Source of the DNA: Rhodoferax sp.
GTDB lineage: Bacteria > Pseudomonadota > Gammaproteobacteria > Burkholderiales > Burkholderiaceae_C
Direction: 5' to 3'
NCBI RefSeq assembly: GCF_018063565.1
Contig: NZ_JAGPBB010000014.1
Span: 1 to 55,027 of the forward strand
Length of the DNA: 55,027 nt
This document shows positions 41,692 to 51,181 of this stretch, in pieces; position 1 is the stretch's first letter, and each line of letters opens with the position of its first letter. The position numbers and the translations under genes were made by a program. The notes beneath the pieces are model-generated. The model made no database searches. It was not told the DNA's origin and was given only the letters and a program-made list of their open reading frames with translations.

Positions 41692-44439
41692 ATGTCGATT
41701 TTTTCCCTATCCAACAGTTCCAAAGCCGCCTCAACCCCGGAAGCACCTGCCGTGCCCGCCAAAGTCCAGGAGGTACATCCGCTGGATGCCCTGACCCACG
41801 GTGCCTTTTCAGCGCAGACCTCGGGTGAGCGCATGGCGTGCATTCGGGACTGGCTGCAAAGCAACCCAAGTGCCGAACAGATGCAGCAGGTGTTCAAGGA
41901 ACTCAGTGGCAAGGACAAAGGCGCGGCCAAACTGCTGCGCGAAAAGCTTGACGACATCAAGCGCAGCAAGGTTCAGGCCGGTATCGCCCAGGAGTGGGCC
42001 GACAAGGCGCAGGCGCTGCTGGCCTGTCCCAAGCTCAATCTGGCAGATGCGTTGGCCTGGCAGCGTGACGCCGCCAAGGCGGGTGCCCCGCTGAGCAAGG
42101 AACCTTTGAGTGTGCTCAAAGCTCAGTTGGTCGAGCGGGTCCGGGCCATCGAGGACTTGCAGCACCGGGTGCAGGTGCAGCGTGAGGCGGCGGTGCTGGT
42201 GGCGCAGCGCATTGAAGTGTTGTCCACGAAACCCTGGCGCGACGCACAGGCCGTTCAGGAAGCGCTGAGCCAGGATGTGGCCAGCTGGCAAACCGAAGCC
42301 GCTGCGCTCATGGGGGACGCCAATTGGCCCAGCGTGGACAACAAGTTTCCACCGCAGTTGCAGGCCTCGCAGGCGCAACTCGGACTGGTGTGGGACGCGT
42401 TTCAGGACGCGCTGACACTGGCCATGCTGGCGGCCGAAGACACCAGCGCCGCTTTGCCGAACGTGCCGGTCTGGGCGGATGAGTTGCGTGCCGGGCGCGG
42501 CCTGCCCCCGGAAAGCGTGGCGAAGGTGGCCAAACCAAAGATTGACCCGGAGATCAAGGCCAAGGCGACCTTGATGGTGCGCGAGGTGCTGAGCAAACTG
42601 GAGCAGGAAGTGGCCCTGGGCCATGGCAAGGCGAGTGCCGGTGCAGCCAACGCGCTGCGCAATGCGCTCAAGGAGTTTGGCCGCCTGATCGATGACAAGC
42701 TCGAAAGTCAGGCCAACAGCGCACTGGCGGCTGCAGGCGAACTTGAAGGTTGGCAACGCTGGCGGGCCGATCAGTTGCGTGACGAATTGGTCACCAAAGC
42801 CGAGGCGCTGCTCAAACGGCCTGACGGACAGGCCATCGGTGGACGCAAGATGCAGGAAACCCTGCGTGCCCTGCGCGAGCAATGGAAACTCACCGATCAG
42901 GGTGGTGTGCCCAACCATGCTCTATGGAAGCGCTTTGACGATGCCTGCAACGAGGCACACAAAGTGGTGGAAAGCTGGCTTGAGAAACTGAAGGCGGAAA
43001 CGGCTGAACACCGGGCCCAGCGATTGGCTCTGATCGATGAGGTGAAGGTCTGGGCCGCGGACAATCGAACCGCGCTGGACGACGACTGGAAAGGCTTCAA
43101 CCGTTTGTTGCACCAGTTTGGCGATCGCTGGCGCGAATCCGGTCATGTGGGGGAAAAGCTTTACGCCGAGTTGCAGCCACTCTGGAAGGCCGCGATCGAC
43201 GAGGCTGCCGCGCCGCTGGAAGCGTTGCAGAAGCACAGTCTGTCGCTGCGCCACGCCATGATCGAAGAAGCCAGACTGCTCGGGGCCGAGCCGATGCTGC
43301 GTATTGATGCCGTCAAGTCCTTGCAGCAGCGCTGGCAGGCCGAGGCGCACCGGGTGCCGATTGATCGTCGACAAGAGCAAAAACTCTGGGATACTTTTCG
43401 CAAACCGATCGACGACGCATTCAACCGCAAGACACTGGAACGTGAAAAGGCCCAGAGTGCGTTGAGCGAACGTGACCGGGTGGTGCTCGATGCGTCCAAA
43501 GCGCTGCAGGTGGCCAATGCCTCGGGTGATGCGCAGGTTATTCGGGCAGCGATGGCCGCGCTGGATGCTGCGCTGCATGGCCAGGCGCAAGCCCAGGCAG
43601 CAGTTGTGGCTGCCGAAAAACTGGAGGCAAATCAGGCTTTAGCGCAAGACCAGAAAGGATTGAGTGCTCCTGATCCTGAATCAACGACAACGTTGGCAGA
43701 TGATCTGGCTGCGACGGATCAGTTGGTTGAGGAACCTGCCAAGGCTGTTCCACCGCGCAAACCGGTGGTTGCCATGCGCGGTGATGATCGGCCCGGGATG
43801 CGGCAACAGGAGGCACCACTTGCCACGCGCCCAGGGAAGATGGGTGACCGCAAGGACGCAGCGCGCGCTGCTGGTCGCGACCACACGGGCCGCGACGGTG
43901 CAGCCCGTGCGGGTGGTTTTGCGGACGAGCGAGCCGGTCGTCGTGATGGCCGGGCGCCGATGGTTGATCGCCATGAGGCCCCGCGTCTGGGTGACGCCGC
44001 GTTTCGGGCGCAACGGGACGCGCTCGAACAGGCTCAACTGGCTTTGCGCAAGCTGTCTGCCCAGGCGCATGGCGAAGCCCTGACACATTTGTTGCAGGCG
44101 TGGGAAGCGCGTGATGCCAGTCAGTTGCCAAGCGTGCAAGACCTGGCCAACCGGGTCACCCCGGCGATTCGCAGTGCCTGGGCCAAAGCATTGGCGGCTG
44201 AGGCAGGTGCGGCCGCCAGTACCGCATTGTTGCGATTGGAAATGGCCGCTGAGGTGCCCACCCCGGCTGAATACTTGAGTGAGCGGCGTTTGTTGCAACT
44301 GCAATTGCTGACGCGACGCCACGACCCTGCACCGACGCAGACCTGGGGACAGGATGCCGCCACGGTGCTTGCCAGTGGTTTTGATGCAGGCCAGTCACGC
44401 CGCCTGCAAAACGTCCTGAAGGTGTTGTTAAGACCCTGA
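41692..44439 (+). CDS. Large DUF349-repeat protein
   Basis: A 915-residue, mostly helical cytoplasmic protein. Repeated segments of the DUF349 type are visible from about residue 330 to 620, recognised by W-x(3)-F patterns: REQWKLTDQGGVPNHALWKR, then WKGFNRLLHQFGDRWRESG, then LQQRWQAEAHRVPIDRRQEQ with KLWDTFRKPIDDAFNRK. Residues 645-790 are Ala-, Gln- and Arg-rich and probably disordered. Function of the family is unknown to me. Start MSIFSLSNSSKAAS at ATG 41692 has a poor ribosome site. The 3' end overlaps the convergent lpxH by 12 bases. Confidence 0.85.
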   Translation: MSIFSLSNSSKAASTPEAPAVPAKVQEVHPLDALTHGAFSAQTSGERMACIRDWLQSNPSAEQMQQVFKELSGKDKGAAKLLREKLDDIKRSKVQAGIAQEWADKAQALLACPKLNLADALAWQRDAAKAGAPLSKEPLSVLKAQLVERVRAIEDLQHRVQVQREAAVLVAQRIEVLSTKPWRDAQAVQEALSQDVASWQTEAAALMGDANWPSVDNKFPPQLQASQAQLGLVWDAFQDALTLAMLAAEDTSAALPNVPVWADELRAGRGLPPESVAKVAKPKIDPEIKAKATLMVREVLSKLEQEVALGHGKASAGAANALRNALKEFGRLIDDKLESQANSALAAAGELEGWQRWRADQLRDELVTKAEALLKRPDGQAIGGRKMQETLRALREQWKLTDQGGVPNHALWKRFDDACNEAHKVVESWLEKLKAETAEHRAQRLALIDEVKVWAADNRTALDDDWKGFNRLLHQFGDRWRESGHVGEKLYAELQPLWKAAIDEAAAPLEALQKHSLSLRHAMIEEARLLGAEPMLRIDAVKSLQQRWQAEAHRVPIDRRQEQKLWDTFRKPIDDAFNRKTLEREKAQSALSERDRVVLDASKALQVANASGDAQVIRAAMAALDAALHGQAQAQAAVVAAEKLEANQALAQDQKGLSAPDPESTTTLADDLAATDQLVEEPAKAVPPRKPVVAMRGDDRPGMRQQEAPLATRPGKMGDRKDAARAAGRDHTGRDGAARAGGFADERAGRRDGRAPMVDRHEAPRLGDAAFRAQRDALEQAQLALRKLSAQAHGEALTHLLQAWEARDASQLPSVQDLANRVTPAIRSAWAKALAAEAGAAASTALLRLEMAAEVPTPAEYLSERRLLQLQLLTRRHDPAPTQTWGQDAATVLASGFDAGQSRRLQNVLKVLLRP

Positions 44440-45261
44440 CAGATGCACGCGTTTGGGGGCCGTGCCAATGCTTAGGCGAAGAACCTGAAGGCGCGGCGGG
44501 GTGGCGCGGGCGTCCCAGTCGCTGAGAACCAGTCGTTGCAGGGGGGCGCCACTGTGGGGGCGCAGCAGTTCCTGGCCTGGCTGGTGGGTATGGCCATGAA
44601 TCAGGGTGCTGGCCCCACTGGCATCAAGCCAGGCGCAGGCGGCCGCTATGTCAATGTCGACCAGCGGTGCAGCACCGGCCTTGATGGCTTCGCTTTGTTG
44701 TCGTAAACCACGGGCGATTTCCCTGCGCTGCGCCAGAGGGCGTGACAAAAAATCATCTTGCCAGGCGCGAGAACGCACCCGTCTACGAAATTGCTGGTAG
44801 GCCGTATCGGCCAGACACAGGGTGTCACCGTGGGTCAGCAGCCAGGTCTTGTCATCAAATCGCAGTGTGCTTGGATCGAGCAGCAAGGTGGCGCCGGCGG
44901 CACGTGCAAAGGCATCGCCTAGCAGAAAATCACGGTTGCCATGCATGAAAAACAGGCTCAACCGCTTCGCCGCGTTGCTCATGACTTGCTGGCATTGCCA
45001 CTCGAAGCCAGGCGATCCGTTCAAAGCTTCGTCGAGCCCATCATCCCCCACCCAGACCTCAAACAAATCGCCCAAAATGAACACGGCGTCGGCCTGAGTA
45101 CTTTCCATGTAGCCCTTCCAGGCCGCGAATGTGGCTGGCTCCGCAGCCTGCAGGTGCAGGTCCGAGATCAGGTCCACCACACGCCAGCGTGCTGGCGCGG
45201 TGAGATTGGGCCACAGCCCCGGCAGGCCGCTCGCGTTGTCGTGTGGCTCGGTTTCGCGCAC
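44428..45261 (-). CDS. lpxH: UDP-2,3-diacylglucosamine diphosphatase
   Basis: Releases UMP from UDP-diacylglucosamine to give lipid X in lipid A synthesis; a peripheral inner-membrane metallophosphoesterase. The two-metal site is spread over VDLISDLHL, FILGDLFEVWVGDD, FMHGNRDFLLGD, LLTHGDTLCLAD and TLIHGHTHQP. Length is 277 residues including an N-terminal extension of about 25 if translation starts at GTG 45261; a shorter product is possible. It ends the ldt-ppiA-ppiB-lpxH unit, 14 bp after ppiB. Confidence 0.95.
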   Translation of the reverse strand: MRETEPHDNASGLPGLWPNLTAPARWRVVDLISDLHLQAAEPATFAAWKGYMESTQADAVFILGDLFEVWVGDDGLDEALNGSPGFEWQCQQVMSNAAKRLSLFFMHGNRDFLLGDAFARAAGATLLLDPSTLRFDDKTWLLTHGDTLCLADTAYQQFRRRVRSRAWQDDFLSRPLAQRREIARGLRQQSEAIKAGAAPLVDIDIAAACAWLDASGASTLIHGHTHQPGQELLRPHSGAPLQRLVLSDWDARATPPRLQVLRLSIGTAPKRVHLSGS

Positions 45262-45275
45262 GGCCGGGTTGTGGC

Positions 45276-45782
45276 TTACAAGGCGACCGCTTTGTCGATG
45301 ACCACGTCTTCCAGTGGCACGTCATCGTGGTAGCCTTTGCGTCCGGTCTTCACCTGTTTGATCTTGTCGACCACATCGGTGCCCGACACCACTTTGCCAA
45401 ACACCGCATAGCCCCAGCTTTGTTGGCTGGGTGCGGTGTGGTTCAGGAAACCGTTGTCTGCCACGTTGATGAAAAACTGGGCGGTCGCAGAGTGCGGGTC
45501 ACCGGTGCGTGCCATCGCAACCGTGTACATCTGATTCTTCAGGCCATTGTTGGCCTCATTGTTGATGGGGGAGTCACCGCGCTTTTCTTTCATGCCGGGC
45601 TCCATGCCACCCCCTTGCACCATAAAGCCTGGAATGACCCGGTGAAAGATGGTGTTGTTGTAATGCCCTTTGGCGACATAGCTCAGGAAGTTGGCCACCG
45701 TGGCGGGGGCTTTGTCCTGATCGAGTTCCAGGGTGATGACGCCATAACTGGCGATGTGTAGTTCGACTTGTGGGTTGCTCAT
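45276..45782 (-). CDS. ppiB: Cytoplasmic peptidyl-prolyl cis-trans isomerase, cyclophilin type
   Basis: A 168-residue cyclophilin without signal peptide. The active site is visible as [19 protein letters not shown] with the catalytic Arg, then [17 protein letters not shown] and [19 protein letters not shown]. It catalyses proline isomerisation during folding. It lies 3 bp after the exported paralogue ppiA; the pair looks like an old duplication. Confidence 0.96.
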   Translation of the reverse strand: MSNPQVELHIASYGVITLELDQDKAPATVANFLSYVAKGHYNNTIFHRVIPGFMVQGGGMEPGMKEKRGDSPINNEANNGLKNQMYTVAMARTGDPHSATAQFFINVADNGFLNHTAPSQQSWGYAVFGKVVSGTDVVDKIKQVKTGRKGYHDDVPLEDVVIDKAVAL

Positions 45783-45785
45783 GAT

Positions 45786-46472
45786 TTATTTCACCAGGGT
45801 TGCAGAGTTGATAAGAATTTGTGATTTTGGAACATCGGTTGGGAATGGGCCACCTGCTCCGGTGGCAGTGGACTTGATTTTTTCCACCACATCCATCCCC
45901 GATACCACCTTGCCAAAAACCGTGTAGCCAAAAAGCTGGCTGGCACCCAGAAGATTGGCGCGTGGTGTGTTTTCATAGACTTTGCCCTGGTATTCGAAGC
46001 GGGGTACCGGATCGCCGGGTGGAATCTCGACAGGGTCCAGAAATGCATTGTCCTTGACGTTGATGAAAAACTGTGCGGTCGCCGACTGGGGGTCGCTGGT
46101 TCGCGCCATCGCCAGCGTGCCCACCACATTGCGTGGACCACCTTTGGCCAGTGCTTCCCGCCCTTCATGCTGGACCGGTGCGCGAGTTGGTTTTTGTGCG
46201 AATTTGCTGTCAAAACCACCGCCTTGCACCATGAAGTTGGCGATCACGCGGTGAAAAATAGTGCCGTCGTAATGTTTGTCTTTGACATATTGCAGAAAGT
46301 TCTCCACCGTTTTGGGTGCTTTGTCGGGGTAAACCTCCACCACAAAATCTCCCGCCGTGGTGGCAAATCGGACTTGCGGTGCCACTTCGGCCAAGGCCGG
46401 AAATGCTGCAACATAAATAGCAGAAGATACAATGGCGGTTTGCGCAAAACTGATAAATTGCTTAAAAATCAT
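45786..46472 (-). CDS. ppiA: Periplasmic peptidyl-prolyl cis-trans isomerase, cyclophilin type
   Basis: A 228-residue cyclophilin with an N-terminal signal peptide (SSAIYVAAFPALAEVA, cleavage near residue 28). The core shows TIFHRVIANFMVQGGGFDS and [19 protein letters not shown], with a longer loop than PpiB around PPGDPVPRFEYQGKVYENT. An AAGGAG site precedes ATG 46472, and the start overlaps the stop of the L,D-transpeptidase gene (ATGA). It acts on periplasmic and outer-membrane proteins. Confidence 0.95.
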   Translation of the reverse strand: MIFKQFISFAQTAIVSSAIYVAAFPALAEVAPQVRFATTAGDFVVEVYPDKAPKTVENFLQYVKDKHYDGTIFHRVIANFMVQGGGFDSKFAQKPTRAPVQHEGREALAKGGPRNVVGTLAMARTSDPQSATAQFFINVKDNAFLDPVEIPPGDPVPRFEYQGKVYENTPRANLLGASQLFGYTVFGKVVSGMDVVEKIKSTATGAGGPFPTDVPKSQILINSATLVK

Positions 46473-47746
46473 CCGTTAACTCCTTCGTAAAATATTTTCC
46501 ATTCGCCCCCTTGGCGCACCCAGTATTGGCGTCTGGTGACACCGGTTCGCTCGCCGGCGGCCACCTCACCAAAGCTGACCACCATGGTTTCATCGGTGTC
46601 CACCCAGTGCAACAGGCTCAAGTCCTTGATCTCTGGCATCCGCCCACGTTTGGACGGCATTTCGCGTTCCAGCCGCAACAGCCAGTCTGATAGCGGTTTG
46701 CCATTTTGGCTGAAATCGGCCGTATAAAAGGCCGCCAGCGCACCGGTATCGCCGGAAACCTTGGCAGAAACCCAGCGCGCCAACAAGGCCTCGAACTGCA
46801 GTGCCAGGATGCGGGTACTTTGTTGCGGGATCCATTTCAGCTGCCGTGCAATCACCACCGGCGTGCTGCGAATTTCCACTGTGTTCAGAATGCGCTCCAG
46901 ATCCGGATTGGCCAACACGATACAACCGTCACTGTCCTGCGGCGGGCGTGAAAACTGGCCGGGCGGCGTACCATGGAGCCAGATTCCACTGCCGGTTTTT
47001 CCGCGTTTGATATCCAGCACATTGGGATAATTGATGGGGAGTGCACCAATGCCATAGAAATCTTTCAGGGTTCTCTTGTCGAGCTGACTGGTGATGAAGT
47101 ACACCCCGAGCGGGGTGCGCAGATCCCCTTCGGCTTCCTTTTCAATGCCCAGCTTGCCCACCGAAATGTAGTAGTCCGCCAGCAGTTTGGGTCCGTCAGG
47201 CAGATTCTGGAACAGGTAAAGCCTGGAGCGCGAAGCGTCAACGACGATGGCGTGCTTGTTCAGCGGCGAGAGTTTGAGCAGTTCTGCTGGCAGTGCATTG
47301 GCAGGTGGGCGCTCGCGCAGCGCCCTGAGTCGCATCTGGGACTCCAATCGCAGGCCGTTGAGTGCTGGCGTCGCCTTTCTTAAGTCGGCGGCAGGCACAT
47401 TGCCAAACTGCTGGATGGCCTGGGTCCGCGCGGTCAACAAGTCGCCGTACACCAGTTGCGCCAGTGCGAAGTCGGGGAAATCCCGGACCAGTTCTCCGGC
47501 CAAATTCAGGGCTTCACGGGTTTCGGATTGACCAATCAGGCGATAAATCTCGATCAGCCGCATTTCGGCGACCCCGTCCCGCAGCACTGGCGCAGGCAGC
47601 TTGGCCGGACTTGGTGAAGCAGCGTGTCGCGGATGGGGTGCCTTGGGTTTGGGCACCGGCTTCTTTCGCTCGGATGCGCCAAAGCCCTGGCTGCCCATCA
47701 GGACGAGACACAGACCCAAAAGCACGGCGCGTATCCAGACAACCAT
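46469..47746 (-). CDS. L,D-transpeptidase (YkuD domain) with NTF2-like C-terminus
   Basis: A 425-residue exported protein. A signal peptide or anchor (WIRAVLLGLCLVLMGSQGFG) leads into a Pro/Lys-rich linker, then the YkuD domain at about residues 175-310: HAIVVDASRSRLYLFQNLPD, and the active site from IWLHGTPPGQF to SDGCIVLANPD with His and Cys. The last ~110 residues form an NTF2-like domain (YWVRQGGEWKIFYEGVNG). YkuD enzymes form 3-3 cross-links in peptidoglycan or attach lipoproteins. ATG 47746 was chosen because it starts the signal peptide; the frame is open to a TTG at 47806. Confidence 0.92.
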   Translation of the reverse strand: MVVWIRAVLLGLCLVLMGSQGFGASERKKPVPKPKAPHPRHAASPSPAKLPAPVLRDGVAEMRLIEIYRLIGQSETREALNLAGELVRDFPDFALAQLVYGDLLTARTQAIQQFGNVPAADLRKATPALNGLRLESQMRLRALRERPPANALPAELLKLSPLNKHAIVVDASRSRLYLFQNLPDGPKLLADYYISVGKLGIEKEAEGDLRTPLGVYFITSQLDKRTLKDFYGIGALPINYPNVLDIKRGKTGSGIWLHGTPPGQFSRPPQDSDGCIVLANPDLERILNTVEIRSTPVVIARQLKWIPQQSTRILALQFEALLARWVSAKVSGDTGALAAFYTADFSQNGKPLSDWLLRLEREMPSKRGRMPEIKDLSLLHWVDTDETMVVSFGEVAAGERTGVTRRQYWVRQGGEWKIFYEGVNG

Positions 47747-47767
47747 CTCAGGTACAGCTCTGTCAAA

Positions 47768-47794
47768 CAAAAAAATTGGCGGCCGCAGCCGCCA
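47768..47794 (-). terminator. Intrinsic terminator after the TPR/NTF2 gene
   Basis: On the minus strand, a 7-bp perfect stem TGGCGGC/GCCGCCA with a 4-base loop is followed by AATTTTTTTG. It lies 22 bases after the stop of the TPR gene and directly upstream of the transpeptidase start, separating the two same-strand genes into different transcripts. Confidence 0.88.
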
Positions 47795-47816
47795 CGAACA
47801 GGTCAATCACCAGCGT

Positions 47817-48917
47817 TCAGTTACCAGAAACCTCTTTGGTGATGAGCCAGCGCCCGCCGGTGTGCTGCAACTCCAGGGTTTTACGGCTGGTTACATTGAG
47901 CGCGTCTGCTTTGTAGGCTTGGCGGAACTTGGCGACGGCCTTGTCGCCCTCAACGGAGACATCCATATCACTGAGCGCCACGCTGATACTGGACTTGCCA
48001 ACAATCCGTGCGGTGCGGTCTTTGGTCCAACTGCTGTGGGACTGACCCGCCGGAGCAAACTGCGGGCTGTAGGCGGCCAGATAGGCCTGCATATTCTTGT
48101 CTGACCAGGCTTGCGCCCAGGCCTGCACAGCAGCCTCAGCGCTCGCCGTGGCGGCAGCATCCGTGGCTGGGCGTGCTTCGACTTTGGCGGGTGCCGGTGT
48201 TGGTGCCGGTGTGACGACCGGTGCAGGCACCGGTGCCGCTGCCACCGCGACTGGTTTGGCTGGTTCTGGCACTACGGTGACGGGTTTGCTGACGGGTTGG
48301 GCCGCCGCGGCGACCACCGGTTTTGCCACAGCTTGTGCAGACGCTGCCGCTGCCGCTGCGATCGACGCGGGTGAGGCGGGCGTTGTACCTGGCAAATTGG
48401 GTTTGAAAATCTCGCGGATCAAAGCCAGTTTGGGGGGCACCGCCGGGTTGCTGCCGTCCAGTTGCAAGGCCTTGTTGTAGGCCTGACTGGCCAGCCGGGA
48501 ATAGACATCACCGATATTCTCATGGGCTGTGGCGTAGCTGGGATTGGTGCGGATGGCCATCTCAAGGGCGACCCGCGCCTTGTCATACTGGCCTTGACCG
48601 GCGTAAAGCACCGCCAGATTGTTGTACGGCTCGGGCAGTTCCGGATAATCTTCGGTGAGCTTGGTGAAGGTGGCGATGGCCTCCGCCTGTTTGCCCAGCG
48701 TGCGCTGAATGACACCCTTCAGGAAGCGCATTTGTGCATCCTGGGGTTTAGCCGCCAGAAAGCGGTCTGCCATCGCCAACGCATCGTTGGGCTTGTTGAG
48801 ACGCAGCAATTGGGTCACGTCCGCATACTCGTCGGCATGGCCGGGTAAAGCCGAACAAGCCAGAACCAGGGCCAGCGCACGAAGGGCGGAAGGTAGGGCA
48901 GAGCGGATAGGCTTCAT
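47817..48917 (-). CDS. Exported TPR protein with NTF2-like (Cds6-type) C-terminal domain
   Basis: A 366-residue protein: signal peptide ([15 protein letters not shown], to about residue 28), three TPR-like helical repeats at about 35-150 ([60 protein letters not shown]), an Ala/Pro/Val-rich linker at 180-255, then an NTF2-like domain ([20 protein letters not shown] to [13 protein letters not shown]). The C-terminal fold resembles that at the end of the adjacent L,D-transpeptidase. I infer a cell-wall role in partnership with it; biochemical function is unknown. It is divergent from cysS. Confidence 0.85.
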   Translation of the reverse strand: MKPIRSALPSALRALALVLACSALPGHADEYADVTQLLRLNKPNDALAMADRFLAAKPQDAQMRFLKGVIQRTLGKQAEAIATFTKLTEDYPELPEPYNNLAVLYAGQGQYDKARVALEMAIRTNPSYATAHENIGDVYSRLASQAYNKALQLDGSNPAVPPKLALIREIFKPNLPGTTPASPASIAAAAAASAQAVAKPVVAAAAQPVSKPVTVVPEPAKPVAVAAAPVPAPVVTPAPTPAPAKVEARPATDAAATASAEAAVQAWAQAWSDKNMQAYLAAYSPQFAPAGQSHSSWTKDRTARIVGKSSISVALSDMDVSVEGDKAVAKFRQAYKADALNVTSRKTLELQHTGGRWLITKEVSGN

Positions 48918-49063
48918 GGGCAGATGTCAAGGTGAGGGGTGTCAAACGATGCTGCAACCTTGGGTTACAGGGCTTTATACTGCCTTTCATTGTAGCCGAG
49001 GGTGCTGCTTTTTCAGGCGCAGCCTCCCATTGTTGGTTTCACCACGATTCACCTTTCTTATCC

Positions 49064-50458
49064 ATGAGTTTGCGCATCTTCAACACGCTCTCCCGTGAGC
49101 TGGAGCCTTTTTCGCCCATCGAACCTGGCCATGTGCGCATGTATGTGTGCGGCATGACCATTTATGACCTGTGCCATATTGGTCATGCCCGCATGATGAT
49201 GGCGTTTGACGTGGTGCAGCGTTGGCTCAAATGCAGTGGCTACCAGGTGTCTTACGTGCGCAACATCACCGACATTGACGACAAGATCATCAAGCGTGCC
49301 GTGGAGCGCGGCATCAGTATCCGCGCGCTGACCGACGAGATGATCGGCGCCATGCACGCCGATATCGCCGAACTCGGCATCGAGTCGCCCACGCTCGAGC
49401 CACGTGCCACCGACTATGTGCCGCAGATGCTCAGCCTGATCAAGCGACTGGAAGCCAAAGGACTGGCCTATCAGGCTGCGAGTGGTGATGTCAACTATGC
49501 CGTGCGCAAGTTTGCTGGTTATGGCAAGTTGTCAGGCAAGTCGCTCGACGAATTGCGCGCGGGTGAACGGGTGGCGGTGCAGGACGGCAAGGACGACCCA
49601 CTGGACTTCGTGTTGTGGAAAGCGGCCAAGGAGAGTGAGCCAGACGACGCCAAGTGGGACGGCAACGCCCAAGGCTATGGCTATGGCAGGGGTCGACCGG
49701 GCTGGCATATTGAGTGCTCCGCCATGAGTTGTGCCACCCTGGGCGAGACCTTTGACATTCACGGGGGCGGTGCTGACCTGCAGTTTCCACACCATGAAAA
49801 CGAAATTGCCCAAAGTGAAGGTGCCAACGACAAACCGCTGGCGAAGTTCTGGATGCACAACGGTTTTGTGCGGGTGGACAACGAGAAAATGTCCAAAAGT
49901 CTGGGCAACTTCTTCACCATCCGCGAGGTACTGGCCAAATACGACGCCGAGACGGTGCGATTTTTCCTGGTCCGCACCCATTACCGTACCGCGCTGAATT
50001 ACAGCGACGTTCATCTGGATGACGCGCGCACGGCCCTGAAACGACTCTACACGGCGCTTGACCTGGCGGGTCCGGTAGCGGTGTCGGCGATTGACTGGCA
50101 AGAGCCCTTTGCCGCACGGTTCCAGGCCGCCATGAACGAGGACTTTGGCACGCCGGAGGCCATGGCGGTGCTGTTTGACCTAGCCTCGGAGGTCAACCGC
50201 TCGCGTTCACCCGCGCTGGCGCGGTTGCTCAAGGCGCTCGGTGGCTGTCTCGGACTGTTGCAGGCGGACCCCAAGGCGTTTTTGCAAGCCGGTGCCGGGT
50301 TGGACGAGACCGCGATTGCGCTGCGCATCGGCGAGCGTGCTGCGGCCAAGGCGGCCCGGAATTTTGCCGAGGCGGACCGTATTCGCCAGGAGCTGTTGGC
50401 GCAAGGTATTGTTCTCAAGGACGCGGCCAGTGGCACCACCTGGCAGGTGATCAAGTGA
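49064..50458 (+). CDS. cysS: Cysteinyl-tRNA synthetase
   Basis: Charges tRNA(Cys) with cysteine. The 464-residue class I synthetase has the HIGH site in [17 protein letters not shown], zinc-binding cysteines in YVCGMTIYD and [23 protein letters not shown], and the KMSKS loop in [19 protein letters not shown] 49064 begins [18 protein letters not shown] as in other members. The 146-bp gap to the divergent TPR gene holds both promoters. A repeat copy lies just after the stop. Confidence 0.98.
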   Translation: MSLRIFNTLSRELEPFSPIEPGHVRMYVCGMTIYDLCHIGHARMMMAFDVVQRWLKCSGYQVSYVRNITDIDDKIIKRAVERGISIRALTDEMIGAMHADIAELGIESPTLEPRATDYVPQMLSLIKRLEAKGLAYQAASGDVNYAVRKFAGYGKLSGKSLDELRAGERVAVQDGKDDPLDFVLWKAAKESEPDDAKWDGNAQGYGYGRGRPGWHIECSAMSCATLGETFDIHGGGADLQFPHHENEIAQSEGANDKPLAKFWMHNGFVRVDNEKMSKSLGNFFTIREVLAKYDAETVRFFLVRTHYRTALNYSDVHLDDARTALKRLYTALDLAGPVAVSAIDWQEPFAARFQAAMNEDFGTPEAMAVLFDLASEVNRSRSPALARLLKALGGCLGLLQADPKAFLQAGAGLDETAIALRIGERAAAKAARNFAEADRIRQELLAQGIVLKDAASGTTWQVIK

Positions 50459-50477
50459 TATCTTGGGCATGATCTAA

Positions 50478-50511
50478 GCCTCTAGCGCTTTTCTGATCAA
50501 TGATGAGTGCT
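50478..50511. repeat. Partial dispersed repeat copy between cysS and the glycosylase gene
   Basis: GCCTCTAGCGCTTTTCTG matches the left end of the copy at 22102-22150 exactly over the first 13 bases. The right end is degraded. The copy runs into the possible start codons of the next gene and may supply them. Confidence 0.65.
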
Positions 50512-51147
50512 ATGGAAAATGTGGTTTGTGAGCTGCCGCCGTACTGGCAGGACGCTTGTCGTCACCTGGCCAAAAAAGACCGGGTCATGAAGCGCCTGAT
50601 TCCGCAGTTTGGCAAAGCCTGCCTGCAAAGCCGGGGCGATCCGTTTGCCACCCTGGCACGCAGTGTGGTGGGGCAGCAAATCTCGGTCAAGGCCGCACAA
50701 ACCGTGTGGGACCGCTTTGCCAAGCTGCCCGAGCAGATGACGCCGCAACAGGTGCTGCGTCTGAAAATTGACGATATGCGAGCCGCCGGATTGAGCTCCC
50801 GCAAGGTGGAATACATGGTTGACCTGGCGCTGCATTTTGACCAGGGTGCGCTGCACGTGAGCGACTGGGCCAGCATGGACGACGAAGCGATCATCACTGA
50901 ACTGGTGGCGATACGTGGCATTGGTCGCTGGACCGCCGAGATGTTTCTGATCTTTCACCTGATGCGCCCGGATGTGTTGCCACTGGACGATGTGGGCCTG
51001 ATCAACGGCATCAGCCGGTGTTATTTTTCGGGCGACACGGTCAGCCGCAGCGATGCGCGCGAGGTGGCGCTGGCCTGGGCCCCGTACCGCACGGTGGCAA
51101 CTTGGTATATTTGGCGCTCTTTGGATCCGGTGCCGGTTTCTTACTGA
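50503..51147 (+). CDS. DNA-3-methyladenine glycosylase II (AlkA/HhH-GPD family)
   Basis: Excises alkylated purines from DNA. The 214-residue protein shows SVVGQQISVKAAQTVWDRF, the helix-hairpin-helix IRGIGRWTAEMFLIFHLMRP, and the catalytic aspartate in VLPLDDVGLINGISR. It is the short form without the N-terminal AlkA domain. In-frame ATGs at 50500, 50503 and 50512 make the exact start uncertain, and none has a clear ribosome site. It lies 34 bp before accA. Confidence 0.93.
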   Translation: MSAMENVVCELPPYWQDACRHLAKKDRVMKRLIPQFGKACLQSRGDPFATLARSVVGQQISVKAAQTVWDRFAKLPEQMTPQQVLRLKIDDMRAAGLSSRKVEYMVDLALHFDQGALHVSDWASMDDEAIITELVAIRGIGRWTAEMFLIFHLMRPDVLPLDDVGLINGISRCYFSGDTVSRSDAREVALAWAPYRTVATWYIWRSLDPVPVSY

Positions 51148-51181
51148 CATCACCGTGACCGCCTGAAGCAGGAGAAATTCG

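Noticed and set aside
41321-41794. A 157-codon frame before the DUF349 gene
   Set aside because: It runs into the DUF349 gene in another frame, has no ribosome site and is rich in Arg, Trp and Cys as random frames in this DNA are.
43636-43672. GCTTTAGCGCAAGACC stretch in the DUF349 gene resembling the repeat's left end
   Set aside because: The right-end block is missing and the match is short, so it could be chance.
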